64,000 nucleotides of DNA from Mesorhizobium sp. YM1C-6-2 (GCF_003666685.1 NZ_RCIZ01000003.1:547850-611849); one strand, 5' to 3'; shown: positions 36,258-44,241, counted from the stretch's first letter. Program-made: numbers and translations. Notes: generated by a model not told the origin, from the sequence alone.

Positions 36258-36515
36258 TCACATCCCGATTCGCTGAGCACGCCTGCTTGACGTCAGCCGG
36301 TCGGTATCGTTCATCTTGTCCCAGACCTGCTTGAACTCAGCCGGCGAACGAACATTGGTCCGGGATTCGTCGGTGTAGAAATCCTGGGTTTTCGGCCCCT
36401 TCAGATAATTGCCGGGGTCGGTGTCGCGGCCTTGTGTATTGGACGACTTGTCCTGCGCATAGACCGTACCCGACGTTAGAAGAATGGCAGCTGCGGCTGC
36501 TAGAACGAGTTTCAT
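36258..36515 (-). CDS. Small secreted protein, hypothetical
   Basis: The 85 aa product has a clear signal peptide (MKLVLAAAAAILLTSGTVYA, cleavage after residue 20) and a polar mature part (QDKSSNTQGRDTDPGNYLKG, then PAEFKQVWDKMNDTDRLTSS). AAGGAGACCCCC precedes the ATG. Short exported proteins of this type are frequent in rhizobia; no function is known. Confidence 0.65.
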   Translation of the reverse strand: MKLVLAAAAAILLTSGTVYAQDKSSNTQGRDTDPGNYLKGPKTQDFYTDESRTNVRSPAEFKQVWDKMNDTDRLTSSRRAQRIGM

Positions 36516-36682
36516 GGGGGTCTCCTTCTTGGTGAAGAGCTGCCCTCAAACGGCTCTGCGCTTCAACCGCCGCCCATAAAAATCGTTCCATCTCCGATGG
36601 CATCTTCGGCCAGTGTCCGGGCGTCCAATTGACTATTCGCATGACCCGCAAGCTAATGGACGCCGGGGATGGGAGCGGCTCA

Positions 36683-36979
36683 ATGAGCGACGGGCAGTTC
36701 GAGGTCCTTGGCGGATTGTTCATGATCGAACGCGGCATAAACAGGGTTTTCCTGAAAATGCTGCTTCACCATCTTGCGACCGACCTTCCTGCATTCCGTT
36801 TGGACCGGCTGCTGGACGAGATGTATGTCATGCAGGAAAACATGCCGATGTCAGAAGCGGGCACAGGCAGCGATGAAGGCGATCGACAAGGCGTTGGGCT
36901 AGCGTTTTGGGGAGAACTCATCACCATGGTTGAAGATGCTCGAAACGTTGCGCGAGAGCGCCTGAAGGACATCTTTTAG
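36683..36979 (+). CDS. Hypothetical helical protein, 98 aa
   Basis: The product from ATG 36683 (GGGAGCGG upstream) reads MSDGQFEVLGGLFMIERGIN, then FLKMLLHHLATDLPAFRLDR and a tail VEDARNVARERLKDIF. It is all-helical with several Met residues. The frame is open to 36629, and an upstream start is possible. No family is recognised. A decayed basic-protein fragment follows it directly. Confidence 0.5.
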   Translation: MSDGQFEVLGGLFMIERGINRVFLKMLLHHLATDLPAFRLDRLLDEMYVMQENMPMSEAGTGSDEGDRQGVGLAFWGELITMVEDARNVARERLKDIF

Positions 36980-36986
36980 GCCTCAC

Positions 36987-37100
36987 GCCAAGGCTGCACG
37001 TGCCGCGCGCTTGATGAAGACCAAGAAGCTGCGCGAGGCACGGCTGGCGGCCAAGAAGCAAGAAGCAGAAGCCAAAATAAAAAAGCCCCGCCGCGCCTGA
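36987..37100 (+). pseudogene. Truncated copy of the small basic protein at 33603
   Basis: An in-frame stretch reads AKAARAARLMKTKKLREARL, then AAKKQEAEAKIKKPRRA and a stop. It matches the C-terminal half of the 33,603 product (ERAARLAKSAKLREARLAAE) but has no start codon or ribosome site of its own. It is a 5'-truncated paralogue. Confidence 0.65.
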
Positions 37101-37257
37101 GGGTTAAGCGCGACGGGTAGTTTAAGCGGCCGAATTGGGGGTCGGTGGGGCGCCGGCCGCTCGAGTACATTAGCAGGTCCAGACGGAGAGACCCGGGCAA
37201 TTTAGGATTATACTCGATGGTTTCAACTGGAGTTCTCGGTACCATGTGCACGCTCGC

Positions 37258-37302
37258 ACAAAAAGAAGCCCGCCGCTTCGAAAGGCCGTAAGCAGCGGGC
37301 CT
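37258..37302 (-). terminator. Minus-strand terminator
   Basis: Read on the minus strand, AGGCCCGCTGCTT and AAGCGGCGGGCTT pair almost perfectly and are followed by CTTTTTGTG. It lies about 100 bases past the stop of the minus-strand gene ending at 37401. Confidence 0.6.
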
Positions 37303-37400
37303 AGGATCGCCGTCTCGGGGGAAGCAAGGTGGTGATCCAACCTTCAAATTTCTAGCCGCGTCGGAAGTTCCACCTGCGGACTACGAAAGACCGAAGACTC

Positions 37401-37709
37401 TCAGGCTCCATCTTCGCCTTGAGGTGCGCGCCCCGACTCTCGACACTTCCGCTCGAACTCATTGTGCCAGGCGACCTGTTCAGGCGACATATGGCCGTTG
37501 TGGCGGGAATAGTCAGCCGGCCGGTTGTTGAGCAGGTTGACCGCGGTATGTAGATTCCTGCGGAGCTGCATCAGCGCCTCGCCGTGCGGGCAAAATGCGG
37601 ATAGCCTTAGAAAGGTGTCGCCAGCGACCCTGTCCAAAACCGAGACCTGCCGTTCGATCTTCTGGAGATCGTATTCCCGAATCGTGTCGTGGCGCTTGCG
37701 GCGCGGCAT
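37401..37709 (-). CDS. Hypothetical protein, 102 aa
   Basis: The product starts MPRRKRHDTIREYDLQKIER and continues FLRLSAFCPHGEALMQLRRN and LHTAVNLLNNRPADYSRHNG. It is cytosolic and helical with a C-P-H-G element. GAGGAG lies 8 bases before the ATG. The family is not recognised. Confidence 0.55.
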   Translation of the reverse strand: MPRRKRHDTIREYDLQKIERQVSVLDRVAGDTFLRLSAFCPHGEALMQLRRNLHTAVNLLNNRPADYSRHNGHMSPEQVAWHNEFERKCRESGRAPQGEDGA

Positions 37710-37854
37710 GTGCGTTGCTCCTCAAGCCCCTGAGGTTTCAGCTACGCCCCAATGAGGGAGATGCCTCTCTCATTGTCTCCCGTCAATGCCGGATTGACTC
37801 TTTTGTTCCATTTTTGTTCACTGCGGAACGGAGGGCAGCTTGGAGTATTCCGCC

Positions 37855-38418
37855 ATGGAAAGTTTGCCGATCAAGGTGTCGGTAGCGACCGCTACAAAGG
37901 ACGAACTCGACCGAGCTTTGGCAGCCGCTACCGCCGTGTTTGTCAAAGGTGGAATCGATCCTGAAACTGCTGCGACCGGACTTTTTGAGCTCGAAGGGTT
38001 TGATATGCGCGGCTTCAAGGGGAAGCTTTCACCCGATGCGTGCGACGCGGCCTTTGTATGGATGGAGGCGGAGAGTGCTGCAGGCGAAGCAGCCAGCGCC
38101 AATTGGAGCGAGGATCGCTTGCCGCCCGACGTCAACCTGGCGCTGCTGATTGATCCGGAATCACAGTTGGCGGACCGACCGAAGGCGCTGGAGATGCTGC
38201 GGGAGATCGCTGCCAAGGGCAAAAGGAACGACCGGGACGGTACGCTTGCCTGGATCGTCGTCGACCATCTCAAGGACAGGTGGAAGGCGAAGGAACTCGT
38301 CGACAATCTGACGGTCGCGTTCTCGACACTGGCGGGAGCGAGCTACTATCCCGACGAACCCGTGGAGCCGAAGCGTCAGGCTGCGCTCGATGCCGTCGAC
38401 GCACTCGAGGCGGCCTAG
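37855..38418 (+). CDS. Hypothetical protein, first gene of the SRAP operon
   Basis: The 187 aa product starts MESLPIKVSVATATKDELDR and contains GIDPETAATGLFELEGFDMR, LALLIDPESQLADRPKALEM and LVDNLTVAFSTLAGASYYPD. It is soluble and mainly helical, with no membrane segment. GGAG lies 9 bases upstream; a TTG at 37840 is an alternative. Its stop is one base before the SRAP gene start, so it is almost certainly co-transcribed with that gene. Confidence 0.6.
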   Translation: MESLPIKVSVATATKDELDRALAAATAVFVKGGIDPETAATGLFELEGFDMRGFKGKLSPDACDAAFVWMEAESAAGEAASANWSEDRLPPDVNLALLIDPESQLADRPKALEMLREIAAKGKRNDRDGTLAWIVVDHLKDRWKAKELVDNLTVAFSTLAGASYYPDEPVEPKRQAALDAVDALEAA

Positions 38419-38419
38419 C

Positions 38420-39112
38420 ATGTGCGGCCGCTTCACCCGCTTCCACTCCTGGGCGGACATCCACGAGATGTATCGCCTGCTGCCGTCGACCGAAACCGGC
38501 CGAAACACCGAGGCGCGCTACAACATCGCCCCGACCGAGGACGTCTATTTCGTCACCGCTGACGAGGACGGCGGCCAGAAGGTCCGCCAAGGCCGCTGGT
38601 GGCTGGTGCCATGGTGGGCGAAGGAAATGCCGAAGGGCGCGATGTTCAACGCCCGCATCGAGACGGCCGACACATCCAGCGCCTTCAAGGATGCATGGAA
38701 ATCGAAGCGCTGCCTGATCCCGGCCGACGGCTTCTACGAGTGGACGAAGAACGCCGAGGATGGCGGCCGAGATCCTTGGTTCATCCATCTGGCCGGGACG
38801 CGGCCGTTCAGCTTCGCCGGTCTGTGGGCGCACAACAGCAAGCTCGACGTGACGAGCTGCACCATCATCACCATGCCGGCGGCGGAGCCGATGACCCAGT
38901 TGCATGATCGCCAGCCGGCCATCCTGGCGCCGGAGGCCTATGACGCCTGGATGGACCCGGCGACGCCTGCGGCCGATGTGAAGCCGCTGCTTGCCAATAA
39001 TCTGGATGGCGATCTGCAGTTCCATCGCGTCGACCGCAGCGTGAACGCGTCCAGCAAGACGGACAAGCCGAACGACGACGCCTCCATGATTGGACCGATC
39101 AGCCCGCTATGA
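38420..39112 (+). CDS. SOS response-associated peptidase (YedK/HMCES SRAP family)
   Basis: The 230 aa protein shields abasic sites in single-stranded DNA by forming a thiazolidine DNA-protein crosslink. All active-site residues are visible: Cys2 (exposed after Met removal, MCGRFTRF), Asn35 in ARYNIAP, Glu107 in PADGFYEW, and His162 in TQLHDRQPAIL. Start and length are standard. It overlaps the next gene by 4 bases (ATGA). It is the only identified member of a four-gene tight operon (37855-39555), so the other three may assist in DNA-damage tolerance. Confidence 0.93.
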   Translation: MCGRFTRFHSWADIHEMYRLLPSTETGRNTEARYNIAPTEDVYFVTADEDGGQKVRQGRWWLVPWWAKEMPKGAMFNARIETADTSSAFKDAWKSKRCLIPADGFYEWTKNAEDGGRDPWFIHLAGTRPFSFAGLWAHNSKLDVTSCTIITMPAAEPMTQLHDRQPAILAPEAYDAWMDPATPAADVKPLLANNLDGDLQFHRVDRSVNASSKTDKPNDDASMIGPISPL

Positions 39113-39372
39113 GCAACGGTCTGCTGCCTCAACAGAAGATGCCGAAGCTGATCGTCGCGGCAGCATTCGACCGCGGCGACGATGGCGAACTATTCCCCGT
39201 TTACGGCCCCGTCGAACAGCAGAGCGAAGAGCGTGCGGTGCGGGTTGCCAAATCGCTCGCGACGAAGCATGCCGGCGTCATCGCCTGGAGCCGCGAAGCA
39301 AACCCGGCGATCGGTGAATATGGACCCCCAACAACGCTGTTTCAGGCGGGCGAAGTGCCGGAGATGGAATAG
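39109..39372 (+). CDS. Hypothetical protein in SRAP operon
   Basis: The 87 aa product starts MSNGLLPQQKMPKLIVAAAF and contains PVEQQSEERAVRVAKSLATK and HAGVIAWSREANPAIGEYGP. The alternating strand-helix pattern resembles a small antiparallel regulatory domain. The ATGA overlap with the SRAP gene and direct abutment of the next start show operon membership. It is common in rhizobia beside SRAP genes as far as I recall, but unnamed. Confidence 0.6.
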   Translation: MSNGLLPQQKMPKLIVAAAFDRGDDGELFPVYGPVEQQSEERAVRVAKSLATKHAGVIAWSREANPAIGEYGPPTTLFQAGEVPEME

Positions 39373-39555
39373 ATGAGCGACGAACTGCGGCCTGGCGAGA
39401 CGCCTGCGTCAGCGCCGAGTGGCATCTTCGTGCACTACTGCGAGCGGGAGGGCAGCTCAGCCTGGGGCGGCTGGCGCTATTCCCGCACGAAGCAGGAAAC
39501 GCGCTGGTTCTGCTTCGGGCATCGCGACCACGGCGAGCGCCTGCTCGGGCGCTGA
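39373..39555 (+). CDS. Small protein at the end of the SRAP operon, hypothetical
   Basis: The 60 aa product starts MSDELRPGETPASAPSGIFV directly after the preceding stop. Its second half, HYCEREGSSAWGGWRYSRTK and WFCFGHRDHGE, is rich in Trp, Cys and His, suggesting a metal-binding or DNA-contacting mini-domain. No family is recognised. Confidence 0.55.
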   Translation: MSDELRPGETPASAPSGIFVHYCEREGSSAWGGWRYSRTKQETRWFCFGHRDHGERLLGR

Positions 39556-39702
39556 TGGCGCGAGCAATCCGGCCCGGAACTTTTTCGAATTGCCGAGGTT
39601 GCTAAGCGTCGGCGCCATGCCGACCTGTGGGCTCCTGCCCAAATAGGCCCGCTGTCTGTTCCCTCGCAGGCGGCGGGCTTGGGCTTTCCGAGGTAGGCTG
39701 AA

Positions 39703-39975
39703 ATGTCATTTGATAATGTTGCGCGGATCGCTGGATTTACCGGGGCCGACCTCAGTGCGCTTTTGGCGGTATTTGCCAAGGCAAGCGCGAACATCGACCC
39801 GACCCATCATGATGAACTTGGCCGACGCCTTATCAAATTGTATCGCGCGGGGGTGCGAGACCCTGACATGCTGGAGAGCTTCGCCGCTGACGCCCTGAAG
39901 CCCTCGCGACGCAAGCGGGAGGTCCCTCGCACGCTTTATGGGGAGGCCGGCATCATCAACGTCTGCGACATGTAG
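39703..39975 (+). CDS. Small helical paralogue family, member 1
   Basis: The 90 aa product starts MSFDNVARIAGFTGADLSAL and contains the family core DLSALLAVFAKASANIDPTH followed by RRLIKLYRAGVRDPDMLES. It shares with seven other window genes the pattern of a first helix, a short linker, an acidic/basic ER.. or HHD.. step, and a second helix ending L..L...G. A TM micropeptide starts one base after its stop. GAGGTAGG lies 7 bases upstream. Confidence 0.6.
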   Translation: MSFDNVARIAGFTGADLSALLAVFAKASANIDPTHHDELGRRLIKLYRAGVRDPDMLESFAADALKPSRRKREVPRTLYGEAGIINVCDM

Positions 39976-39976
39976 C

Positions 39977-40060
39977 ATGCAACTCACCCCTCACGCGTTC
40001 TCCGCGGTGGCAGCTCTCGTGATCGTTCTGGCCTTGATCGCTATCTACCACCTCGTTTAG
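39977..40060 (+). CDS. 27-aa single-pass membrane peptide
   Basis: MQLTPHAFSAVAALVIVLAL continues IAIYHLV: one hydrophobic helix with almost no flanks. It starts one base after the stop of family member 1, so translation is probably coupled. Similar micropeptides lie beside other members of that family. It is too short for a homology call. Confidence 0.45.
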   Translation: MQLTPHAFSAVAALVIVLALIAIYHLV

Positions 40061-40074
40061 GCGGGGGTCAGCTC

Positions 40075-40932
40075 TTAGGCCCGCTCGACGGACTCTATTG
40101 AAGCATGCCGCAGATCCTCCTCGCCGCGCAGATGGCGTACCGTTGCCATAACGCCCGGTTCCAGCCATTTGGCATCAGGCTTTGCTTCCATCCCTTTCGG
40201 CAATGGCACTCGCTTCGCCCTGACGCGGGAGAGCAATCTCTCCTTGATCCCGCGGTTGGTGATGAACGCGCCGCCCCGGTAGTTGTTTTGTCGATCCACC
40301 ATCAGGGCCATTGTCGGCTTGCCGCGGCCTTCCAGGACACCAGCTACCTCCAGCTCGGATATCGCGTAGCTCTTGATTTTCAGCCAGGCGCGGGTGCGAC
40401 CGCCGATATAGGAGGCCTTCGCACGCTTCGAAACGATGCCTTCGAGCCCCATCGCGTCAGCGGCCTGATAGAAAGCCTTGCCGCCACCCTGTACAGCCTC
40501 CGAAAACTGGATTGCTGTGGGAGGCTCATCCAGCACGATCTGGAGCCGCTCCCGCCGCTCGATCGTCGTCTCGCCACGGATGTCTTTGCCGTCGATCATG
40601 AGCATATCGAAGGCGATAAAGACCAGCCGACCGGGACTGCTTTTGATAGCTGTCTTGAGCGCCCGGTAATCCGATCTGCCATCCGCGTTCAGGACCGTCA
40701 TCTCGCCATCGAGAATGGCGGAGTGAACCGGCAATCCCCCGACCTCCCGAACCGCGGCGCCGTACTTCGCCGTCCAGTCGGCCCCGCGGCGGGTGAAGCC
40801 CTGGACCTTACCATCCTCCAAGGCGAGCAGCGTCCGGTAGCCGTCGTGCTTGATCTCGTGAATCCATTCCTCACCGTCGGGCGGCTGCTCGACGAGGGAG
40901 GCAAGCATAGGCTCTATGAACTGGGCACTCAT
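40075..40932 (-). CDS. ATP-dependent DNA ligase (LigC/LigD ligase-domain type)
   Basis: The 285 aa protein has a complete minimal ligase: the nucleotidyl-accepting lysine in EIKHDGYRTL (Lys28), SAILDGEMTVLNADGR, FIAFDMLMIDGKD, GLEGIVSKRAKASYIGGRTR and the ARAWLKIK-type motif (RAWLKIKSYAISELEVAG), then an OB-fold with RHLRGEEDLRHASIES. It would seal nicks or blunt ends, possibly with Ku. Length fits a stand-alone LigC-like enzyme rather than multi-domain LigD. The frame is open to 40959; the ATG at 40932 (MSAQFIEPMLASL) is the family-like start. Confidence 0.9.
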   Translation of the reverse strand: MSAQFIEPMLASLVEQPPDGEEWIHEIKHDGYRTLLALEDGKVQGFTRRGADWTAKYGAAVREVGGLPVHSAILDGEMTVLNADGRSDYRALKTAIKSSPGRLVFIAFDMLMIDGKDIRGETTIERRERLQIVLDEPPTAIQFSEAVQGGGKAFYQAADAMGLEGIVSKRAKASYIGGRTRAWLKIKSYAISELEVAGVLEGRGKPTMALMVDRQNNYRGGAFITNRGIKERLLSRVRAKRVPLPKGMEAKPDAKWLEPGVMATVRHLRGEEDLRHASIESVERA

Positions 40933-41037
40933 GAACAGCACTCGACAGACGCGATTCAATCCGGCCGAACGGATTCCGTTCCCCGGAACTGCACGACGTT
41001 ATCTGTGTTGTAGAATTTTCTAATGGGAGGCAGCATC

Positions 41038-41253
41038 ATGGCTGACGATAAGTCGAAAACCGGCCAGCAAGATCGTGACCGTGTTGCGGGCGGCCAGGAC
41101 TACGAGGTGCAGCATCTGGCTAAGGAAACAGGCGTTACGCTCGAACAGGCTCTTCAACTCATCAGAGCCTATGGCAACGACCGGGAGAAGCTGATGAAGG
41201 CGGCCAAGGGGCTTGCAAACAACAAGCCGAGCCCCCGCTCATCGCGCCTGTGA
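41038..41253 (+). CDS. DUF3606 domain protein
   Basis: The 71 aa product starts MADDKSKTGQQDRDRVAGGQ and contains the DUF3606 core DYEVQHLAKETGVTLEQALQ, LIRAYGNDREKLMKAAKGLA, a short UBA-like helical unit. GGGAGGCAGCATC precedes the ATG. Its function is unknown; such genes are common in rhizobia and often occur in several copies. It overlaps the next start by one base. Confidence 0.82.
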   Translation: MADDKSKTGQQDRDRVAGGQDYEVQHLAKETGVTLEQALQLIRAYGNDREKLMKAAKGLANNKPSPRSSRL

Positions 41254-41468
41254 TGGTCGGCAAATTGTCGGGCACCTGCCCACTGTGCCATGACGCGCGC
41301 TTTGTTTGCGAGGATCATCCGCGCCTGGCGTGGCCTGACGAGTGCAATTGCGGCGCCCCTGGTAAGCCATGCCCGGTTTGCAACGCGGCGCCAGGCAGGC
41401 CGCGACTTCGAGACGGCTTCGTAATCGACGAAGAGGTCGACGAGGAGTTGCCCGGAGAGAACCGGTGA
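41253..41468 (+). CDS. Small zinc-ribbon-like protein
   Basis: The 71 aa product starts MVGKLSGTCPLCHDARFVCE and contains CNCGAPGKPCPVCN, giving six or more Cys in paired CxxC-type spacing, then RLRDGFVIDEEVDEELPGEN. It should bind one or two zinc ions. Its start overlaps the DUF3606 stop. A C-terminal remnant of the same protein (GGFVINEEADEELR) is at 51781-51852, again followed by a membrane peptide, so the pair is duplicated. Confidence 0.6.
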   Translation: MVGKLSGTCPLCHDARFVCEDHPRLAWPDECNCGAPGKPCPVCNAAPGRPRLRDGFVIDEEVDEELPGENR

Positions 41469-41560
41469 AGCGGGACGTGCTGTTTTGTGGGCGGCTTTGG
41501 TTGCATCGCCTTCAGCATCTTCATCGCCGTCTGGCTGATTGGCGGTTCTTTCTCCCCTGC
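41465..41560 (+). pseudogene. Frameshifted membrane micropeptide after the zinc-ribbon gene
   Basis: A GTG overlapping the preceding stop (GTGA) starts VKRDVLFCG, then the hydrophobic continuation GFGCIAFSIFIAVWLIGGSF lies in another frame. The intact paralogue at 51851 (VKQDTLFLAGAAVVALSLIV) shows that one frameshift destroyed this copy. Confidence 0.5.
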
Positions 41561-41654
41561 CTGCCCTCCGTCACGGTCACCTAGCGGTCGGAAAAGTTTG
41601 TCGATCGTGCTTCAACGTATGCAATGGCCAGGTCAATCTGGCCTTGGGAGGGTT

Positions 41655-41867
41655 CTATCTCAAGAAACCCCTCGCGATTTCGAGCTCCAACGATGCGGCC
41701 AATTCGGCCTTGGTGTGCGCTCCGCGCTGAACGAGCATCTCAAGCAGACCTGTGAGACGATCGCGCTCTTCTGCCTCAGCCACCGAGAATGCAATTGAGT
41801 ACGCCTCCGCGACCTCGGAGATCAACGCAAGGTGCTGAGGTGGCATCGGGGTGTTGGAAAGTGGCAT
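41655..41867 (-). CDS. Small helical paralogue family, member 2
   Basis: The 70 aa product starts MPLSNTPMPPQHLALISEVA and carries the family core EAYSIAFSVAEAEERDRLTG followed by LLEMLVQRGAHTKAELAASL. The N-terminal MPLS is shared with the member at 55045. It is soluble and two-helix. The frameshifted TM peptide lies about 100 bases away on the other strand. Confidence 0.65.
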   Translation of the reverse strand: MPLSNTPMPPQHLALISEVAEAYSIAFSVAEAEERDRLTGLLEMLVQRGAHTKAELAASLELEIARGFLR

Positions 41868-41943
41868 ATTTCCCTCGGGGGGCTTAATTGAAAATCGGCA
41901 GAAGACCGGAGGAGTTGTGTGTCGGTCTTCTGCCGCTCGAAGG

Positions 41944-42687
41944 TCACACTACCAGGATGTAGACGACCTTTAGCGTGGCCGGCTCGACGATCACGATGCG
42001 GCCGTCGGCGAGCACGAAGTACTCGTAATCGCGGTAGGCCGGCACGATCTCCACTACGCGGGGCGGAAGCCGATGGAGGGTGACCGTCCGCGGAACGACA
42101 ACGCCGACATTGACGTCGATATCGATGTCCACCGGCTCGGACTTGACCTCCCGGAAGACCCGCGTGATCTCGGTCTTCTGCTCAGCCTTGATGTCGATGC
42201 TGCCTGTCGTCTCTGTCGACGGCTTTGTCTCGTCGGTGGCCTGGTCCTCCTTCGTCTGACCAGGAGCAGCTTCCTTGGCAGTCGTCTCGCCGGACTTTTG
42301 CTTTTGGCCCGGAGCTTCCCCATGGGCTGTGCTCTCGTCGCTCTTCTGCTTCTGACCCGGGCCACCTTCAGCAGCCGACTCGTTGGTCTTGGGCTGCTCC
42401 TCGCCGGTTGCCTGATCCTGTTTCTTCACCTGGCCGGGAGCGGCTTCCTTTGCATCCACTTCGCCGGTCTGCTGCTTCTGACCCGGCGCGGCTTCCGTAG
42501 CGCTGCTGGCCTCACCGCTCTTCTGCTCCTGCCCGGGCGCCGCCTCGGTTGCGGAATTGGCGTTGGGTGTCTTGATGATTTCTTCCTGAGAACCTTCGGT
42601 CCCCTGCGTCTCCTGAGCCTGGAGGGTGGCAATGGCCGTGCCCGCAAGGAAGGCTGCACTGGCCGCCGTCACGATTAGTTTGCGCAT
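41944..42687 (-). CDS. Secreted DUF1236 protein with EAAPGQ repeats
   Basis: The 247 aa product has a signal peptide (MRKLIVTAASAAFLAGTAIA, cleavage after LQA near residue 25), about six degenerate copies of an EAAPGQ(K/E)QKSGE unit (residues 48-150), and a C-terminal DUF1236-type domain (ITRVFREVKSEPVDIDIDVN, then PPRVVEIVPAYRDYEYFVLA). The repeats look like a flexible periplasmic or cell-surface spacer. A shorter DUF1236 gene precedes it on the same strand, so the two probably arose by duplication. Confidence 0.75.
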   Translation of the reverse strand: MRKLIVTAASAAFLAGTAIATLQAQETQGTEGSQEEIIKTPNANSATEAAPGQEQKSGEASSATEAAPGQKQQTGEVDAKEAAPGQVKKQDQATGEEQPKTNESAAEGGPGQKQKSDESTAHGEAPGQKQKSGETTAKEAAPGQTKEDQATDETKPSTETTGSIDIKAEQKTEITRVFREVKSEPVDIDIDVNVGVVVPRTVTLHRLPPRVVEIVPAYRDYEYFVLADGRIVIVEPATLKVVYILVV

Positions 42688-42741
42688 GATCGTTTCCTGT
42701 TCGTCTGGTTGCTGGGGGTGGGCTCCCGCTCACCGTTGCGT

Positions 42742-43047
42742 TCAGTCGAGGATCTTCACGATCTTGCGCGTTCCGGGCTCGACCACATAGGTGCGGCCAC
42801 CGACGACCGTGTAGCTGTAGGTCACGTCCGGAGCGTCGATCTTGTGAATTTCGACGGTATCCGGAACCGTCGAACCGATGTTCAACTCGACGCCGGGAAG
42901 GTCGATCGAGGCGATCGGCTGTTTCTTCACATACTCGCGAATGACCGTCTCCTGCTCGGGAGCGATGACGATCGTCTCGGCCGCCGCGATATGGACGCCA
43001 CCCAACAGAGCGATACCTACGAGCAATGCCTGAACCTGCGATTTCAT
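42742..43047 (-). CDS. Secreted DUF1236 protein, short form
   Basis: The 101 aa product starts MKSQVQALLVGIALLGGVHI with cleavage expected after AAA near residue 23. The mature part is a single DUF1236-type domain: QETVIREYVKKQPIASIDLP, PDTVEIHKIDAPDVTYSYTV, GGRTYVVEPGTRKIVKIL. GGAG lies 8 bases before the ATG; the frame open to 43200 is not needed. It is co-oriented with the repeat-bearing DUF1236 gene, 54 bases apart. Confidence 0.75.
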   Translation of the reverse strand: MKSQVQALLVGIALLGGVHIAAAETIVIAPEQETVIREYVKKQPIASIDLPGVELNIGSTVPDTVEIHKIDAPDVTYSYTVVGGRTYVVEPGTRKIVKILD

Positions 43048-43284
43048 GGAAAATCTCCGTGTGTCGTTGAAAACGGCGTGACCGGTTGGTCCTGCCGCCT
43101 GCCCAACGGCAATTGGCCTCGGGCGTTCCAATGGCGGACCTTTGCCGCAATCGCAGGGACTAAAGTCCATGAGGCTGGGACTTTGGGCCCAAGTCGTCAT
43201 CGCAAAGGTCCCCGGCTTCCCTGAAGAGGAAACCGGCGCCCTCTATCGTCGTTTATCGGCGAGATTTTTTTCGGGGTGACTGCA

Positions 43285-43377
43285 ATGGACAACAGCATCT
43301 ACCAAGCACGCTGGCTTCTGGCGCCCGTGTTCACCCTAGCCGTTATCATGACAACCTTGGGGGTGATCGCATCCTAG
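43285..43377 (+). CDS. 30-aa single-pass membrane peptide
   Basis: MDNSIYQARWLLAPVFTLAV continues IMTTLGVIAS: one hydrophobic helix with a short polar N-terminus. GGGGTG lies 8 bases upstream. It resembles the micropeptides beside the helical family but stands alone here. Confidence 0.4.
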   Translation: MDNSIYQARWLLAPVFTLAVIMTTLGVIAS

Positions 43378-43474
43378 CTTCCCGGTCAGTCAACGTCCCT
43401 TCCTGCCGGGTCGGCCCGCCGCTTACCATCGGGCGGCGGGCTTACTGATCAAGCCGGAGGACGATGGAGTTAAC

Positions 43475-43945
43475 ATGCTCTCACGCCGCATTTTCCTCTA
43501 CACGCTCTCCGCCGCTTTCATCACGGCGCTGCCCCGTCGAGGCAAAGCCGCAGGCAAGGGCAACGGGAACGGTAACGGCGGCGGCAACGGGAATGGCGGG
43601 GGCAGCGGAAATGGCGGCGGCAGCGGAAATGGCGGCGGCGGCAAAGGGAATGGCGGGGGCAACGGAAACGGCGACGGCCAAGGTAGTGGCAACGGCAACG
43701 GTCAAGGGAATGGCCAAGGGGGCGGCAAAAACAAAGCGGATGCTAACCAGAAAAGTGCCACACGAAACGTGATCGGCATCGGAAATCCCGCCAAGGCAAA
43801 AGTGCGGGTCCGGCACTGGAACGGCTTCGAGGAAACGCTCCGCGCCGGTCGCTACGAGATGAAGGACAATCGCGGGCGCACGATTGTGAATAGACCTGCA
43901 ACGCGCAAGGACGTGGCTCGGCTACGGCAGCTCACAGGAAACTGA
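43475..43945 (+). CDS. Secreted glycine/asparagine-rich protein
   Basis: The 156 aa product has a twin-arginine-like or Sec N-terminus (MLSRRIFLYTLSAAFITALP) and a long Gly-Asn-rich region (residues 27-85, repeating NGNGGG and SGNGGG units), then a compact C-terminal domain (VRVRHWNGFEETLRAGRYEM, DNRGRTIVNRPATRKDVARL). The C-terminal part resembles rhizobial secreted domains. The Gly-rich stretch explains the very high GC and low-complexity DNA here. Confidence 0.7.
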   Translation: MLSRRIFLYTLSAAFITALPRRGKAAGKGNGNGNGGGNGNGGGSGNGGGSGNGGGGKGNGGGNGNGDGQGSGNGNGQGNGQGGGKNKADANQKSATRNVIGIGNPAKAKVRVRHWNGFEETLRAGRYEMKDNRGRTIVNRPATRKDVARLRQLTGN

Positions 43946-44013
43946 AACAGGAACTTGCGTGACTTAACTGACGTTCGACACGCGAAGGGACCGATTTAAA
44001 AAGGAGATAGGTT

Positions 44014-44241
44014 ATGGCTGACGGACCTACAGTCGTAAACAGCGGCGGTGGCGGAGGCGGCGCAGTCGCCGCCGTTGTTGCGATTATCGGCCTGGTGATT
44101 GTCCTGTTCTTCACAGGCGTTATCGATTTCGGCGGTACCGGGGGCACGCGAAACGTCGACGTGGATTTCAATTTGCCGAAGGTGGAGTCTCCGAGTACGC
44201 CTGCGCCGGCAGCGCCGAGCGCGCCGGCTGATGGCGGCTAA
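44014..44241 (+). CDS. Small membrane-anchored protein, hypothetical
   Basis: The 75 aa product starts MADGPTVVNSGGGGGGAVAA with one membrane helix (VVAIIGLVIVLFFTGVIDFG) and a proline/alanine-rich tail (STPAPAAPSAPADGG). AAGGAGATAGGTT precedes the ATG. It is probably inner-membrane, with the tail outside. No named family is recognised. Confidence 0.65.
   Translation: MADGPTVVNSGGGGGGAVAAVVAIIGLVIVLFFTGVIDFGGTGGTRNVDVDFNLPKVESPSTPAPAAPSAPADGG

Noticed and set aside
41944..42687. Repeated units resembling a CRISPR-like array
   Set aside because: The repeats are in-frame coding repeats (EAAPGQ) of varying length without constant spacers.
43550..43735. G-rich short-period repeat
   Set aside because: It is the coding of a Gly-Asn-rich protein region, not an independent DNA repeat.
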